Shown here piece after piece: positions 29,332-37,258 of a stretch of DNA of 64,000 bases (its first letter is position 1; each line of letters opens with the position of its first letter). The position numbers were made by a program, and so were the translations under genes. The DNA is from Bin87 sp965243255 (lineage in GTDB: Bacteria > Chloroflexota > Dehalococcoidia > Lucifugimonadales > UBA3495). The notes under the pieces are model-generated. The model saw only the letters and a list, made by a program, of their open reading frames with translations, was not told the origin of the DNA and made no database searches. The stretch spans positions 1,860,001-1,924,000 of the forward strand of contig CBDEUH010000004.1 in NCBI GenBank assembly GCA_965243255.1, in the 5' to 3' direction.

Positions 29332-29829
29332 TTACCGCTGCGGCGCGCCTGTGGCGGGGAATTTTTCGGCCAGAGCGATGGCCACGTTGGGCGGAACCAT
29401 GCCGGAGATGTCGCCGCCCAACTGAGCGACTTCCTTGAGGAGGCTGGAGCTGATGAAGGTGTGTTCCTGGTCGCTCATCAGGGAAACCATGTCCACTTCG
29501 GGTTCGAGCCGACGGTTCATGAAGAACATCTGGCATTCGTACTCGAAGTCGGGGCCGCTGCGCAGGCCGCGGATGATGGCGGCGGCGCCGCTGTCCCGGG
29601 CGGTCTGGACCACCAGGCCGCGGAAGGGACGCACCTCTACGTTGGGCATATCGGCCACGGCTTCGCGGAACAGGGCCACCCGCTCCTCGGTGTTGAACAA
29701 CAGGCTTTTGGAGGGCGTGTCGTACACGGCGATAATGAGCCGGTCAAAGAGCCGGGCGGCGCGTCGGGCGACGTTGAGGTGCCCCATTGTTGCCGGGTCG
29801 AAGGTGCCCGGATAAAGAGCCGTTACCAT
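29332..29829 (-). CDS. coaD: Pantetheine-phosphate adenylyltransferase
   Basis: A 165-residue enzyme making dephospho-CoA. It has the nucleotidyltransferase motif ALYPGTFDPATMGHLNV (HxGH) and the EYECQMFFMNRRLEPEVDMVSLMSDQEHTFISSSLLKEVA region. Order rsmD-coaD is common in bacteria. The gene ends ~40 bp before the coiled-coil gene. Confidence 0.96.
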   Translation of the reverse strand: MVTALYPGTFDPATMGHLNVARRAARLFDRLIIAVYDTPSKSLLFNTEERVALFREAVADMPNVEVRPFRGLVVQTARDSGAAAIIRGLRSGPDFEYECQMFFMNRRLEPEVDMVSLMSDQEHTFISSSLLKEVAQLGGDISGMVPPNVAIALAEKFPATGAPQR

Positions 29830-29848
29830 ACGGCAATTCTCCAGTTTT

Positions 29849-30433
29849 TCAGTTGTTGGCCGTCAGCGGCGGCGGTTGGTATTGATAGAACGCGATTGCG
29901 TTGTCACCGTAGCGCCGACGGTCGTATTGGCGCAGTTGGTCGATGCGGTCCGGCAGGGTGAGCCGGCTGCTGTGTCCGACTACCACGGTGGCGTCCCGGG
30001 CCAGGAGGCCCGAGTCGCCGAGCGACTGCAGGGTCGGCGTGGGGTCGCCCATGCGGTAGGGCGGGTCCAGCAGCGCCAGGCCGTAGGGTTGGGCCGGGTC
30101 GTCGGGGGGCAGAGCGGCCAGCCAGCGCAGGACATCGGCGCAGTGAATCCGTCCGGCGTGGGCGAACCCGGCGCGAGCGAGATTGTCCTGCAGGTCGCGG
30201 CTCTGGCGGCGGTTGCGTTCGACGAAATCGGCCCAGGCCGCGCCGCGGCTGAGCGCCTCGATGCCGAGGCTGCCGGTGCCGGCGAAGAGGTCCAGAACGC
30301 GGAGGTCGTCAACCTGCGATGATTCCAAGATGTTAAAGATGGCGGCGCGGACACGCTCGGTAGTGGGTCGGACTCCGGCCACGGTGGGGCCTTTGAGCCG
30401 GATACCGCGCGCTTCGCCGCCGGAAACGCGCAT
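29849..30433 (-). CDS. rsmD: 16S rRNA (guanine(966)-N(2))-methyltransferase RsmD
   Basis: A 194-residue SAM-dependent enzyme. It begins MRVSGGEARGIRLKGP and has RPTTERVRAAIFNIL, the SAM motif VLDLFAGTGSLGIEALSRGA and the catalytic LLDPPY. The start at 30433 matches the family; frames to 30457 or 30529 add no conserved sequence. It precedes coaD by 19 bp. Confidence 0.93.
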   Translation of the reverse strand: MRVSGGEARGIRLKGPTVAGVRPTTERVRAAIFNILESSQVDDLRVLDLFAGTGSLGIEALSRGAAWADFVERNRRQSRDLQDNLARAGFAHAGRIHCADVLRWLAALPPDDPAQPYGLALLDPPYRMGDPTPTLQSLGDSGLLARDATVVVGHSSRLTLPDRIDQLRQYDRRRYGDNAIAFYQYQPPPLTANN

Positions 30434-30527
30434 CGTATTGGAATTGCGTGGGGGCATTTTAGGGCCGGCAGGAAAGGTTTTGACGTTGGCGAGGGCTGCG
30501 GGTTTCAGGGGATTTTTGCATATGGGC

Positions 30528-30557
30528 ATTATAGATAAGGGGCGGGGCGATTGTCCG
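30528..30557 (-). promoter_or_regulatory. Possible promoter of rsmD-coaD
   Basis: On the minus strand CGGACA (30557-30552) and a perfect TATAAT (30533-30528) are 18 bp apart. The leader to the rsmD ATG would be ~90 nt. Confidence 0.45.
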
Positions 30558-30644
30558 CATTGCCGAACGGGTGCGGTCGTGGCAAACTCTTAGCACCAAG
30601 CAACGGACAGATCCGGCAATTCCCGGCAGCACCGCGAGGCTCAC

Positions 30645-31505
30645 ATGACACAGCAGCTCCCCCCGGAAGTACTGAACCTCATTGACTCCGCTCTCACCGA
30701 GGACCAGGCGTTCAACGACCCCACCACGCAAACGCTCATTCCGGACGAGGTGGTGGGCGACGGCATCCTGCGGGCCAAGGCCGTGGGCGTACTGGCCGGT
30801 GGCGAGGTGGCCCGGGCCGTGTTCCACCGGATTGACCCGAACCTGGACGTGAACCTGCTGCTGGAGGACGGCAGCGAGCTTACTCCGGGGACGGACATTG
30901 CCGGCGTGCGGGGTTCCGCCGCATCGATCCTGCGGGCGGAGCGGACGGCGCTGAACTTCATGCAGCGGATGAGCGGCATCGCCACCGCCACGAACCACTA
31001 CGTGCGGGCGGTTGAAGGCACGGCGGCTCGCATCGTGGACACGCGCAAGACGGCGCCAGGGCATCGCTTCCTGGACAAGTACAGCGTGCGTATGGGCGGG
31101 GGGTACAATCACCGGCTGAACTTGGCCGACGGGATTCTGATCAAGGACAACCACCTGGCGGCGCGGGCCGCCCTGGAGGAGCCGCTGGCCGCCGTGGTGC
31201 GCCAGGCCATCGCCCGGGCATCTCACACCATCCGGGTGGAGGTGGAGGTGGAGTCGCTGGAGCAGGTTGCGGAGGCGGTGGACGCGGGGGCGCACATCAT
31301 AATGCTGGACAACATGGCGGTGGACACGATGCGGGAGGCGGTGGCCATCATCGACGGGCGGGCGTCGGTGGAGGCATCCGGTGGCATCAACCTGGAGACG
31401 GTGCGGGCGGTGGCGGAAACGGGGGTGGACCTGATCAGCATCGGGGGGCTGACCCACTCCACCGACGCGCTGGACATATCGCTGGATTTGGAGTTTCCGG
31501 GGTAG
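30645..31505 (+). CDS. nadC: Nicotinate-nucleotide pyrophosphorylase (quinolinate phosphoribosyltransferase)
   Basis: A 286-residue enzyme of de novo NAD synthesis. It has LRAKAVGVLAGGEVA, RTALNFMQRMSGIATAT, VDTRKTAPGHRFLDKYSVRMGGGYNHR, LIKDNHL and VEASGGINLETVRAVAETGVDLISIG. Length is normal. nadA and nadB are not in the window. The stop is followed in the same frame by the HEPN-like remnant. Confidence 0.97.
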   Translation: MTQQLPPEVLNLIDSALTEDQAFNDPTTQTLIPDEVVGDGILRAKAVGVLAGGEVARAVFHRIDPNLDVNLLLEDGSELTPGTDIAGVRGSAASILRAERTALNFMQRMSGIATATNHYVRAVEGTAARIVDTRKTAPGHRFLDKYSVRMGGGYNHRLNLADGILIKDNHLAARAALEEPLAAVVRQAIARASHTIRVEVEVESLEQVAEAVDAGAHIIMLDNMAVDTMREAVAIIDGRASVEASGGINLETVRAVAETGVDLISIGGLTHSTDALDISLDLEFPG

Positions 31506-31508
31506 GGG

Positions 31509-31724
31509 CGGGGCGGCTGGGAGCACAATCGCCACCGTCACTACCTCAGGATAATCAGCCGGCTGCGGGCTGAGACCGGGGACGGCGACATCCGCCGCTT
31601 GTTCAGCGCAGCGAGCGCGCTGCACGAGAACTTCTACGAAAACGAGATGGAGTACGCTGACGTGGCCGACGGTCTGAACGACGTGGCGGCTCTGCTGTCC
31701 AAGTTGGGCGCGCTGGCCGGCTGA
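31509..31724 (+). pseudogene. Remnant of a HEPN/PaREP1-like protein gene
   Basis: Directly after the nadC stop, in the same frame, 72 codons read GRGGWEHNRHRHYLRIISRL.., then LFSAASALHENFYENEM.. and end LLSKLGALAG-stop. The GW-x-H..HR..[ILV] start, the ALHENFYE block and the tail match the C-terminal two thirds of PaREP1/HEPN-type small proteins, as I recall them. There is no start codon or N-terminal part. It looks like a decayed fragment of a toxin-antitoxin or defence-related small gene. Confidence 0.55.
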
Positions 31725-31877
31725 AAGGGCGCACGGGCGCGCCCAGACAATCACCGGGATACCCCACGACTGTCACGCAGTTGCGTCGCCGCCGAGCCGT
31801 CCTTCGGGTTGAATAGCGGGGGCGTGGGGGGTATATTGCCAGCACCATATTCGCCGACCGGCAAGGAGCATGACCCG

Positions 31878-32423
31878 ATGGCCCGCCTGAACGACGTTAC
31901 CCGAGACCAGCTAGCCCCTGAACACCAGGAATTCTTTGACTCCATCGCCAGCAGCCGCGGCAGCGTGCGGGGTCCCTACGGAGTGCTGCTGCACAGTCCC
32001 GACCTGGCCGCTCGCGTCGCCCATACCGGCGCCTTCGTGCGCTTTGACCTGGACATTACCGAAGCGCAGCGGGAGATCATCATCTGCGCCACGGCCCGGG
32101 AAATCCGCCAGCAGTATGAGTTCTCGGCCCACGCGCGGCTGGCCCGGCAGGCCGGGGTGTCGGAGGACGTGGTGAGCGCCATCGCCACGGGCAAGGCGCC
32201 GGAGGGCATGAGCGGCATCGAGGCGTCGCTGGTGCAGTACGTGCAGGAGCTGGCCCGCGACCACAAGATCAGCGACGAAACCTTCAACACCGTCCGCGAC
32301 CACTTCGGCACGGAGAAGACCGTGGGGATTACGGCCCTGATCGGCCACTATATGCTGGTGGGGCAGGTCCTGTCGGCCTTTGAGGTTGACCTGCCGGCCG
32401 GGGTGCAACCGGAAATCACCTAA
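31878..32423 (+). CDS. Carboxymuconolactone decarboxylase family protein
   Basis: A 181-residue CMD/AhpD-fold protein. It starts at the ATG with AAGGAG 9 nt upstream. The family pattern is visible (LLHSPDLAARVAHTGAFVRFD, REIIICATAREIRQQYEFSAHARLARQAGVSEDVVSAIATG). The usual C-x-x-C peroxidase pair of AhpD is absent: the position reads YEFSAH, so a redox role through Cys is unlikely. Function unknown. It is 11 bp before the DinB gene. Confidence 0.82.
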   Translation: MARLNDVTRDQLAPEHQEFFDSIASSRGSVRGPYGVLLHSPDLAARVAHTGAFVRFDLDITEAQREIIICATAREIRQQYEFSAHARLARQAGVSEDVVSAIATGKAPEGMSGIEASLVQYVQELARDHKISDETFNTVRDHFGTEKTVGITALIGHYMLVGQVLSAFEVDLPAGVQPEIT

Positions 32424-32434
32424 AGGAGGCCATC

Positions 32435-32965
32435 ATGTCTGCCGCTGCCGACGGTCTGATCTCCGCGCTGGAGAACAACTTCACCACCATTGACCTGGCT
32501 CTGCAGGACCTGAGCGACGAGGAGTTTCACCGCATCCCGGCGCCGGATTGCAATTCGGTGGCCTGGACGCTGTGGCACCTGTCGCGGGTGATGGACTCGT
32601 TCATCCACACCCGGCTGCGGGACCTGCCCCAGTTGTGGGACGCGAACAACTGGGAACAGCACTTCGGGATGCCGGCCAACGGCGAGAACCGGGGGCTGGG
32701 CTGGACGCACCAGATGGTGTGCGACTGGCAGCCGCCGTCCCGGGCGCTGCAGATGGACTACTTTGAGCAGGTGCGAACGGCGCTGCGGGAGTACCTGCCC
32801 GGCCTGACCGAGGCGCAGATGCGGCAGGCCAAGATCATTCCGCCGGTGTCGGAGCCGCGCACGGTGGCCGCCGCGCTGGGGCAGATGACCTGGGACTGCG
32901 TGTCCCACGGCGGACAGATCGCCTTCCTGCGGGGGATGTACAAGGGGATGGGCTGGCACCGGTAG
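32435..32965 (+). CDS. DinB family protein
   Basis: A 176-residue four-helix-bundle protein. The DinB metal-binding histidines are recognisable: TLWHLSRVMDSF (His ~48) and, near the end, VSHGGQIAFLRGMYKG (His ~158). The family includes bacillithiol/mycothiol-dependent transferases and metalloenzymes, substrate unknown. An AAAGGAGG lies upstream of the ATG. Co-transcription with the CMD gene is likely. Confidence 0.82.
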   Translation: MSAAADGLISALENNFTTIDLALQDLSDEEFHRIPAPDCNSVAWTLWHLSRVMDSFIHTRLRDLPQLWDANNWEQHFGMPANGENRGLGWTHQMVCDWQPPSRALQMDYFEQVRTALREYLPGLTEAQMRQAKIIPPVSEPRTVAAALGQMTWDCVSHGGQIAFLRGMYKGMGWHR

Positions 32966-32971
32966 CCGTCG

Positions 32972-33436
32972 CTACGCATTTCGGGGGCGGCCACGGTCGG
33001 CGCTGTCGAGCAGGATGGTAACCGGGCCGTCGTTTTCCAGTTTCACCTGCATGTAGGCCTGGAACTGGCCGGTGGCGACGGGGAGGCCGGTTTCGCGGAA
33101 CATCCGGACGGCCTGCTGGTACAGGGCGTTGGCCGTGTCCGGGTCGGCGGCGCGGGTGAAGTCGGGGCGGCGTCCGCGGCGGGTGTCGGCGTAGAGGGTG
33201 AACTGGGACACCAGCAGCAGGCCGGCGGCCACGTCCAGGGCGGAATGGTTGAAGCGGCCCTGATCGTCGGCGAAGATGCGCAGGTTGGCCACCTTGTCCA
33301 CCAGGTAGCGGGCGTCGGCCTCGTCGTCGCCGTCGGCCACGCCGAGGAGCACGACCAGGCCAGGGCCGATGCGTCCGGTCTCGGCGCCGTCAATCCAGAC
33401 GGAGGCGGAGGTAACGCGCTGGACTAAGGCGCGCAT
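32972..33436 (-). CDS. dtd: D-aminoacyl-tRNA deacylase
   Basis: A 154-residue proofreading enzyme that removes D-amino acids from tRNA. It has MRALVQRVTSASV, the SQFTLYADTRRGRRPDF active-site motif and a C-terminal TGQFQAYMQVKLENDGPVTILLDS with the family Gly-Pro-type cis segment changed to GPVT. Convergent to the DinB gene. Confidence 0.95.
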   Translation of the reverse strand: MRALVQRVTSASVWIDGAETGRIGPGLVVLLGVADGDDEADARYLVDKVANLRIFADDQGRFNHSALDVAAGLLLVSQFTLYADTRRGRRPDFTRAADPDTANALYQQAVRMFRETGLPVATGQFQAYMQVKLENDGPVTILLDSADRGRPRNA

Positions 33437-33457
33437 TGTTGGGCTCCCTTACTCATA

Positions 33458-33484
33458 GAAAAGGCCGCACCCGAAAGCGCGGCC
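33458..33484 (-). terminator. Rho-independent terminator after FmdB gene
   Basis: On the minus strand a GGCCGC..GCGGCC hairpin (arms 33479-33484 and 33463-33468, ~10-nt loop) is followed by TTTT. It separates the FmdB gene from dtd. Confidence 0.65.
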
Positions 33485-33512
33485 GGTTACGTTGGCCGTT
33501 GGGACGTGGAGA

Positions 33513-33866
33513 TCAGGCCGAGTCGCTGCCGGCGGCGGCCGGGGCTGCGGAACCGGAGGACTCGCTGCCGGAGGCGGGGGCGGCCTCGGCTGGCTTGGAG
33601 TCGCCGCCGGAGGAGGAGCTGCCGTTGGCGGAGGGGGTGGACTCGGTGGAGGATTCCCGGCTCTCGGAGCTTTCGGCGGGACGCTTGGGCCGGCCGTAGT
33701 CGGTGGTGTAAAAGCCGCTGCCCTTATAGATCACGGGGACGGCGTGGAAGACCCGCTGGCCGGCGCCGCCGCAGATGGGACATTCGCCCTGGCCGGCCTC
33801 GCTGAATTTCTGGACCAGCTCGAACTCGTTGGCGCAGACGGTGCACTTGTAATCGTAGCGAGGCAA
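33513..33866 (-). CDS. FmdB family zinc-ribbon protein
   Basis: A 117-residue protein starting MPRYDYKCTVCANEFE, with zinc-ribbon Cys pairs CTVC and CPIC, then a Ser/Ala-rich tail of about 60 residues (SSSSGGDSKPAEAAPAS..). The start is TTG (33866), supported by GGAGG 7 nt upstream and the conserved N-terminus. FmdB-type proteins are small putative regulators; the target is unknown. Confidence 0.87.
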   Translation of the reverse strand: MPRYDYKCTVCANEFELVQKFSEAGQGECPICGGAGQRVFHAVPVIYKGSGFYTTDYGRPKRPAESSESRESSTESTPSANGSSSSGGDSKPAEAAPASGSESSGSAAPAAAGSDSA

Positions 33867-33910
33867 ACCTGCCCTCCTTTCATGTCAGCCGATACGAATT
33901 GAAAGCACGG

Positions 33911-33933
33911 GAAAAGACCCGCCGGGGGGCGGG
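33911..33933 (-). terminator. Rho-independent terminator after rpsU
   Basis: On the minus strand CCCGCC-GGGG-GGCGGG-type stem (33933-33918) is followed by TCTTTTC. It ends the rpsU transcript. Confidence 0.7.
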
Positions 33934-33971
33934 CGGATGGTGGCGACTCCCGGTGAGTTCCGAGAGGCGGC

Positions 33972-34157
33972 TTACCGTCGCTGCCGGCGGCGGCGGCGCG
34001 CGGCGCGCTGGGCGGCGAGGCGTTCCTTCTGGGCCTTGGAGCGGAAGAAGCGGCGGTCTTTCAACTCGCGCAGGATGCCGGCGTGCTGCACGGAGGCGCG
34101 GAACCGGTTGACCAGGCTCTCGGGGGGTTCTCCCTCTCGCGGGGTTACGTAAGCCAT
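33972..34157 (-). CDS. rpsU: 30S ribosomal protein S21
   Basis: A 61-residue basic ribosomal protein: MAYVTPREGEPPESLVNRFR.., then RELKDRRFFRSKAQKERLAAQRA and an Arg-rich tail. ATG at 34157 has GGAG 7 nt upstream (the longer TTG-started frame is rejected). S21 stabilises the 30S platform near the anti-SD region. Confidence 0.92.
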   Translation of the reverse strand: MAYVTPREGEPPESLVNRFRASVQHAGILRELKDRRFFRSKAQKERLAAQRAARRRRRQRR

Positions 34158-34207
34158 GTAGCTCTCCAATCAAAACGTCCGTTTGCGGTTGGTACGGTAC
34201 GGGGCAC

Positions 34208-34236
34208 AATATAGCACGGCGGTTGATATTGGGCAA
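34208..34236 (-). promoter_or_regulatory. Promoter of rpsU
   Basis: TTGCCC (34236-34231) and TATATT (34213-34208) on the minus strand are 17 bp apart; the leader to ATG is ~45 nt. Confidence 0.6.
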
Positions 34237-34240
34237 ATTA

Positions 34241-34270
34241 TGGATTCCCGCCGGCGCGGGAATGACGGGG
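34241..34270. repeat. Dispersed palindromic repeat copy
   Basis: TGGATTCCCGCC-GGCGCGGGAATGACGG, a palindromic intergenic element with the same arms as 61828-61855. It lies between the ABC ATPase gene end and the rpsU promoter. Confidence 0.7.
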
Positions 34271-34280
34271 AGGTGCGGCG

Positions 34281-34973
34281 TCAGGATTCTTCGGCGACGA
34301 TTTGTCCGTCGGCCATCTGGAGGCGGCGGTCGGCCATGCCGGCCAGCATGAGGTCGTGGGTGGCGGTTACGACGGTAACGCCGCGGCTGGCGCCGATGTC
34401 GCGCATGATGCCGCCGATGCTTTCGGCGGTAACGCTGTCCAGCTCGCCGGTGGGTTCGTCGGCGAAGAGGACGGAGGGGCCGGCCACCAGGGCGCGGGCG
34501 ATGGCGACGCGCTGCTGCTCGCCGCCGGACAGCTCGTAGGGGCGGTGTCCGGAGCGGCCCAGCAGGCCCACCAGATCCAGGGATTCGTTGGCGCGGCGGC
34601 GACGTTCCCGCCAGGACATTCCGCCGATGTGCAGGGGGAGCTCCACGTTTTCGAAGGCGGACAGCAGGGGAATGAGGCCGAAGGACTGGAAGACGAAGCC
34701 GATGCGCTGGCGGCGCAGGCCGACCAGTTCGCGTTCGGGCAGGGCGGACAGCTCGCGGCCTTCAAACCAGACCTGGCCGGAGCTGGGCCGGTCGAGGCCG
34801 GCCAGCAGGTTGAGCAAGGTGGTTTTGCCGGAGCCGGAGCGTCCCACCAGGGCGACGAACTCGCCGGGGGAGATGCTGACGGTAACGTCGTTGACGGCCG
34901 TTACCGCGCTTTCACCGTCGCCGAACGCGCGCACCACCGATGCCGTGGCCAGGGCCGCGCTGGTATCGGTCAT
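34281..34973 (-). CDS. ABC transporter ATP-binding protein (LolD/MacB-like)
   Basis: A 230-residue single ATPase domain. Walker A VGRSGSGKTT, Q-loop, signature LSGGEQQRVAIARALV, Walker B VLFADEPTGELD and the H-loop TATHD are all present. The ADEPTGELD form and length match the MacB/LolD/FtsE group, which drives extraction or export at the membrane. No permease gene is adjacent; the next gene upstream is a second ATPase. Confidence 0.93.
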   Translation of the reverse strand: MTDTSAALATASVVRAFGDGESAVTAVNDVTVSISPGEFVALVGRSGSGKTTLLNLLAGLDRPSSGQVWFEGRELSALPERELVGLRRQRIGFVFQSFGLIPLLSAFENVELPLHIGGMSWRERRRRANESLDLVGLLGRSGHRPYELSGGEQQRVAIARALVAGPSVLFADEPTGELDSVTAESIGGIMRDIGASRGVTVVTATHDLMLAGMADRRLQMADGQIVAEES

Positions 34974-34997
34974 CGGGCAACCTCGCTATACACGCGG

Positions 34998-36236
34998 TTA
35001 CGCACTGCGGGTTCCGTTGTCGCCGCGGGGGGCGGGTTCCCAGCGTTCGCGGCTGCGATGGGGCGCGGAGGCCGGGCGCAGGGTAATCTCGCCGCCGTCG
35101 TCGGTCATGCCGGAACTGGCGAGGCCGTCCCAGGTCCCGTGGAGGCTCTGGAAGCGTTCGACGTATTCCCGGGGCAGTTGCAGGCGTCCGGCCCGGTCAA
35201 CCACCAGGTATTCTTCCTCGCGGCCGTCTTCGCCACGGTAGGAGGTGGTGAGGTAGGACTCGGAGCCGATGCGTCCGTCGCGGATGCGAACCACGCGGTC
35301 AACCCAGTGGGCGATGCCGGCGTAGTGGGTGACGATGACCACGGTTACGTTGAACTGGCGGTTGATGCGCTGGAGCATCCGGAAAACGTCCTCGGCCATG
35401 GCGGTGTCCAACTCGCCGGTGGGTTCGTCGGCCAGCAGCAGGGGCGGGTTGTTGGCCAGGGCGACGGCGATGGCGACGCGCTGCTGCTCGCCGCCGGAGA
35501 GCTCCGAGGGATAGCGGCGGGTTTTGTCGGACATCTGGAGAGCGTCCAGCAGTTCTTCGGCGCGCTGGCGACGCTGGCGTCGGCCGGCGCCGGCGATGGC
35601 CTGGGGGAGTTCGATGTTGTCGCGAACGTTGAGATAGGGAACGAGGTTGCGTCCGGTGGCCTGCCAGACGAAGCCGACTTCCTGGCGGCGGTAGGCGACC
35701 AGGTCGCGGTCGCTGATGTCCAGCAGGTCGCGGTCACCGACCCGGATGCGGCCGGCGGAGGGTCGCTCGAGTCCGGCCAGGATGTTGAGCAGGGTGGTCT
35801 TGCCGGAACCGCTGGCGCCGACGATGCCGACCAGCTCGCCGGCACGCACTTCCAGGTCAACGCCGCGCAGGGCGACGACTTCCAGGTCGGCCGGCTTGTA
35901 AATCTTGAAGAGGTCGTTGGCCTCGACGTAGGGAGGCGCAGCGTCGTCGGCGTCGGACTGGGGTTCCGGGGCGATAGCGGGGGACAAGTCGGGCGCGGGG
36001 GCGGCTCTTTCGGGGGCGGCTCCGTTGGCCGAGGGCGAGGGGCCTACGCCGTAAGGGGCCCGGGGTTCGGAGTCGGCTACCATGGTCGCGGCCGGGGGAG
36101 CAGCGGAGGGATCGGGGGCTGGCTCCGGGGACGGCTCAGGGGCCGCTTCCGGGGGGGCCGGCTGTTGGCGTCGTCCCGGCGGCATGAACTGGCGGGCGTA
36201 CTCTTCGTTGACTGGCTGCTGTGGGGATTCAGACAT
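34998..36236 (-). CDS. ABC transporter ATP-binding protein with long disordered N-terminus
   Basis: A 412-residue protein. Residues 1-100 are Pro/Ala/Glu-rich and disordered. The ATPase domain follows: Walker A VGASGSGKTT (139-148), LSGGEQQRVAIAVAL, Walker B LLLADEPTGELD. A ~90-residue C-terminal extension (YLTTSYRGEDGREEEYLVVDRAGRLQLPREY..) follows the H-loop (VTHYA), with Tyr/Ala in place of the usual VTHD. Such paired MacB-like ATPases normally serve two permeases; none is in the window. It lies 24 bp before the smaller ATPase gene. Confidence 0.88.
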   Translation of the reverse strand: MSESPQQPVNEEYARQFMPPGRRQQPAPPEAAPEPSPEPAPDPSAAPPAATMVADSEPRAPYGVGPSPSANGAAPERAAPAPDLSPAIAPEPQSDADDAAPPYVEANDLFKIYKPADLEVVALRGVDLEVRAGELVGIVGASGSGKTTLLNILAGLERPSAGRIRVGDRDLLDISDRDLVAYRRQEVGFVWQATGRNLVPYLNVRDNIELPQAIAGAGRRQRRQRAEELLDALQMSDKTRRYPSELSGGEQQRVAIAVALANNPPLLLADEPTGELDTAMAEDVFRMLQRINRQFNVTVVIVTHYAGIAHWVDRVVRIRDGRIGSESYLTTSYRGEDGREEEYLVVDRAGRLQLPREYVERFQSLHGTWDGLASSGMTDDGGEITLRPASAPHRSRERWEPAPRGDNGTRSA

Positions 36237-36257
36237 TCGGTTTCAACTCAACAGGGT

Positions 36258-37127
36258 TCAGGCCGGCTTGTGGGCGGATACCTTGACGCTGGCGACGTTG
36301 AGGGGTACGTCGTTCTCGTCGAGGCGGAGGACTTCGTCGATGGTGGCGATGTCGGTGAAACCGGCGGCGGTCATGCGGGCCAGATAGGTGCCACGGTATT
36401 CGGCGCCGCCGACGCAGGCCGCCCAGGACTCGGCGTCGGTGAGGGTCGGGCCCTCCTCGGTGAGGGCGAGCATATCGGAGACGTGGAGGCGTCCGCCGGG
36501 GGTGAGCACCCGGTAGGCTTCCCGAAAGACGGCGTCCTTGTCGGGGGAGAGGCAGATGACGCAGTTGCTGATCACCACGTCCACGCTGGCGTCGGGCAGC
36601 GGGATGTCTTCGAGATGGCCCTTGATGAACTCGACATTGGTGAGGCCCATGCGGTCGCGGCTGGCGTTGGCCAGGGCGAGCATCTCCGGGGTCATGTCGA
36701 GGCCGAAGACGCGGCCAGACGCGCCGACCTGCTCGGCGGCGATGAAGCAGTCGATGCCGCCGCCGGAGCCGAGGTCGAGGACGGTTTCGCCGGGGCGCAG
36801 ATCGGCCAGGGCGGTGGGGTTGCCGCAGCCGGCCGAGGCGGCCATGGCTTCGACGGGGAGGCCCTGCAACTGGGCTTCGTTGTACAGGGTCATGGCGCGT
36901 TCGGTATCGGCGGGGCCGCAGCAGGCTGCCGCGTCGGCGCTGGGGGCGCAATCGTCGCTGCCGCAGGAGCCGTGGCCGCAGTTCTCGGCGCCGCAGCCCT
37001 GGTCAGCCTCCGGGGTAACGTCGGTGAGCTGGATTACGCGCAGGGCTCGCTGGCCGTAGTGTTCCTGGACGGCCTGGCGAATCTGATCGGTGGAATCTTG
37101 CTCGGTGTTGGTCGGTGTGGTAGTCAT
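36258..37127 (-). CDS. arsM: Arsenite S-adenosylmethyltransferase
   Basis: A 289-residue enzyme that methylates arsenite. ATG at 37127 has GGGAGG 5 nt upstream. A Cys-rich N-terminal stretch (C45..C70: GCGAENCGHGSC.., CC) precedes the SAM motif LDLGSGGGIDC. The three arsenic-binding cysteines are seen: C101 (GCGNP), C189 (SNCVIC) and C238 (WAACVGG); C192 is extra, the family usually having Asn. No arsR is in the window. Confidence 0.92.
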   Translation of the reverse strand: MTTTPTNTEQDSTDQIRQAVQEHYGQRALRVIQLTDVTPEADQGCGAENCGHGSCGSDDCAPSADAAACCGPADTERAMTLYNEAQLQGLPVEAMAASAGCGNPTALADLRPGETVLDLGSGGGIDCFIAAEQVGASGRVFGLDMTPEMLALANASRDRMGLTNVEFIKGHLEDIPLPDASVDVVISNCVICLSPDKDAVFREAYRVLTPGGRLHVSDMLALTEEGPTLTDAESWAACVGGAEYRGTYLARMTAAGFTDIATIDEVLRLDENDVPLNVASVKVSAHKPA

Positions 37128-37258
37128 CAGCGCCTCCCTTGCCGGCTGCTGCACGGATTACATTGCTATGCTACGACGGCGGCGGGTTAACGTCAAACGG
37201 GAGGTGATCATCCATCGGGTCGCAAGGCGGGTCGCAAGGCGGGACGTTGGGCGGCGCG
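37128..37258. other. arsM-MFS gap with tandem 10-11 bp repeats
   Basis: Short near-repeats of GGGTCGCAAGGC and GGCGGGACG-like units (37215-37275). Nothing coding; no clear promoter seen. Confidence 0.4.

Noticed and set aside
29301..29536. ATG at 29536 as start of the coiled-coil gene
   Set aside because: It would overlap coaD by 205 bp and its translation has no family resemblance.
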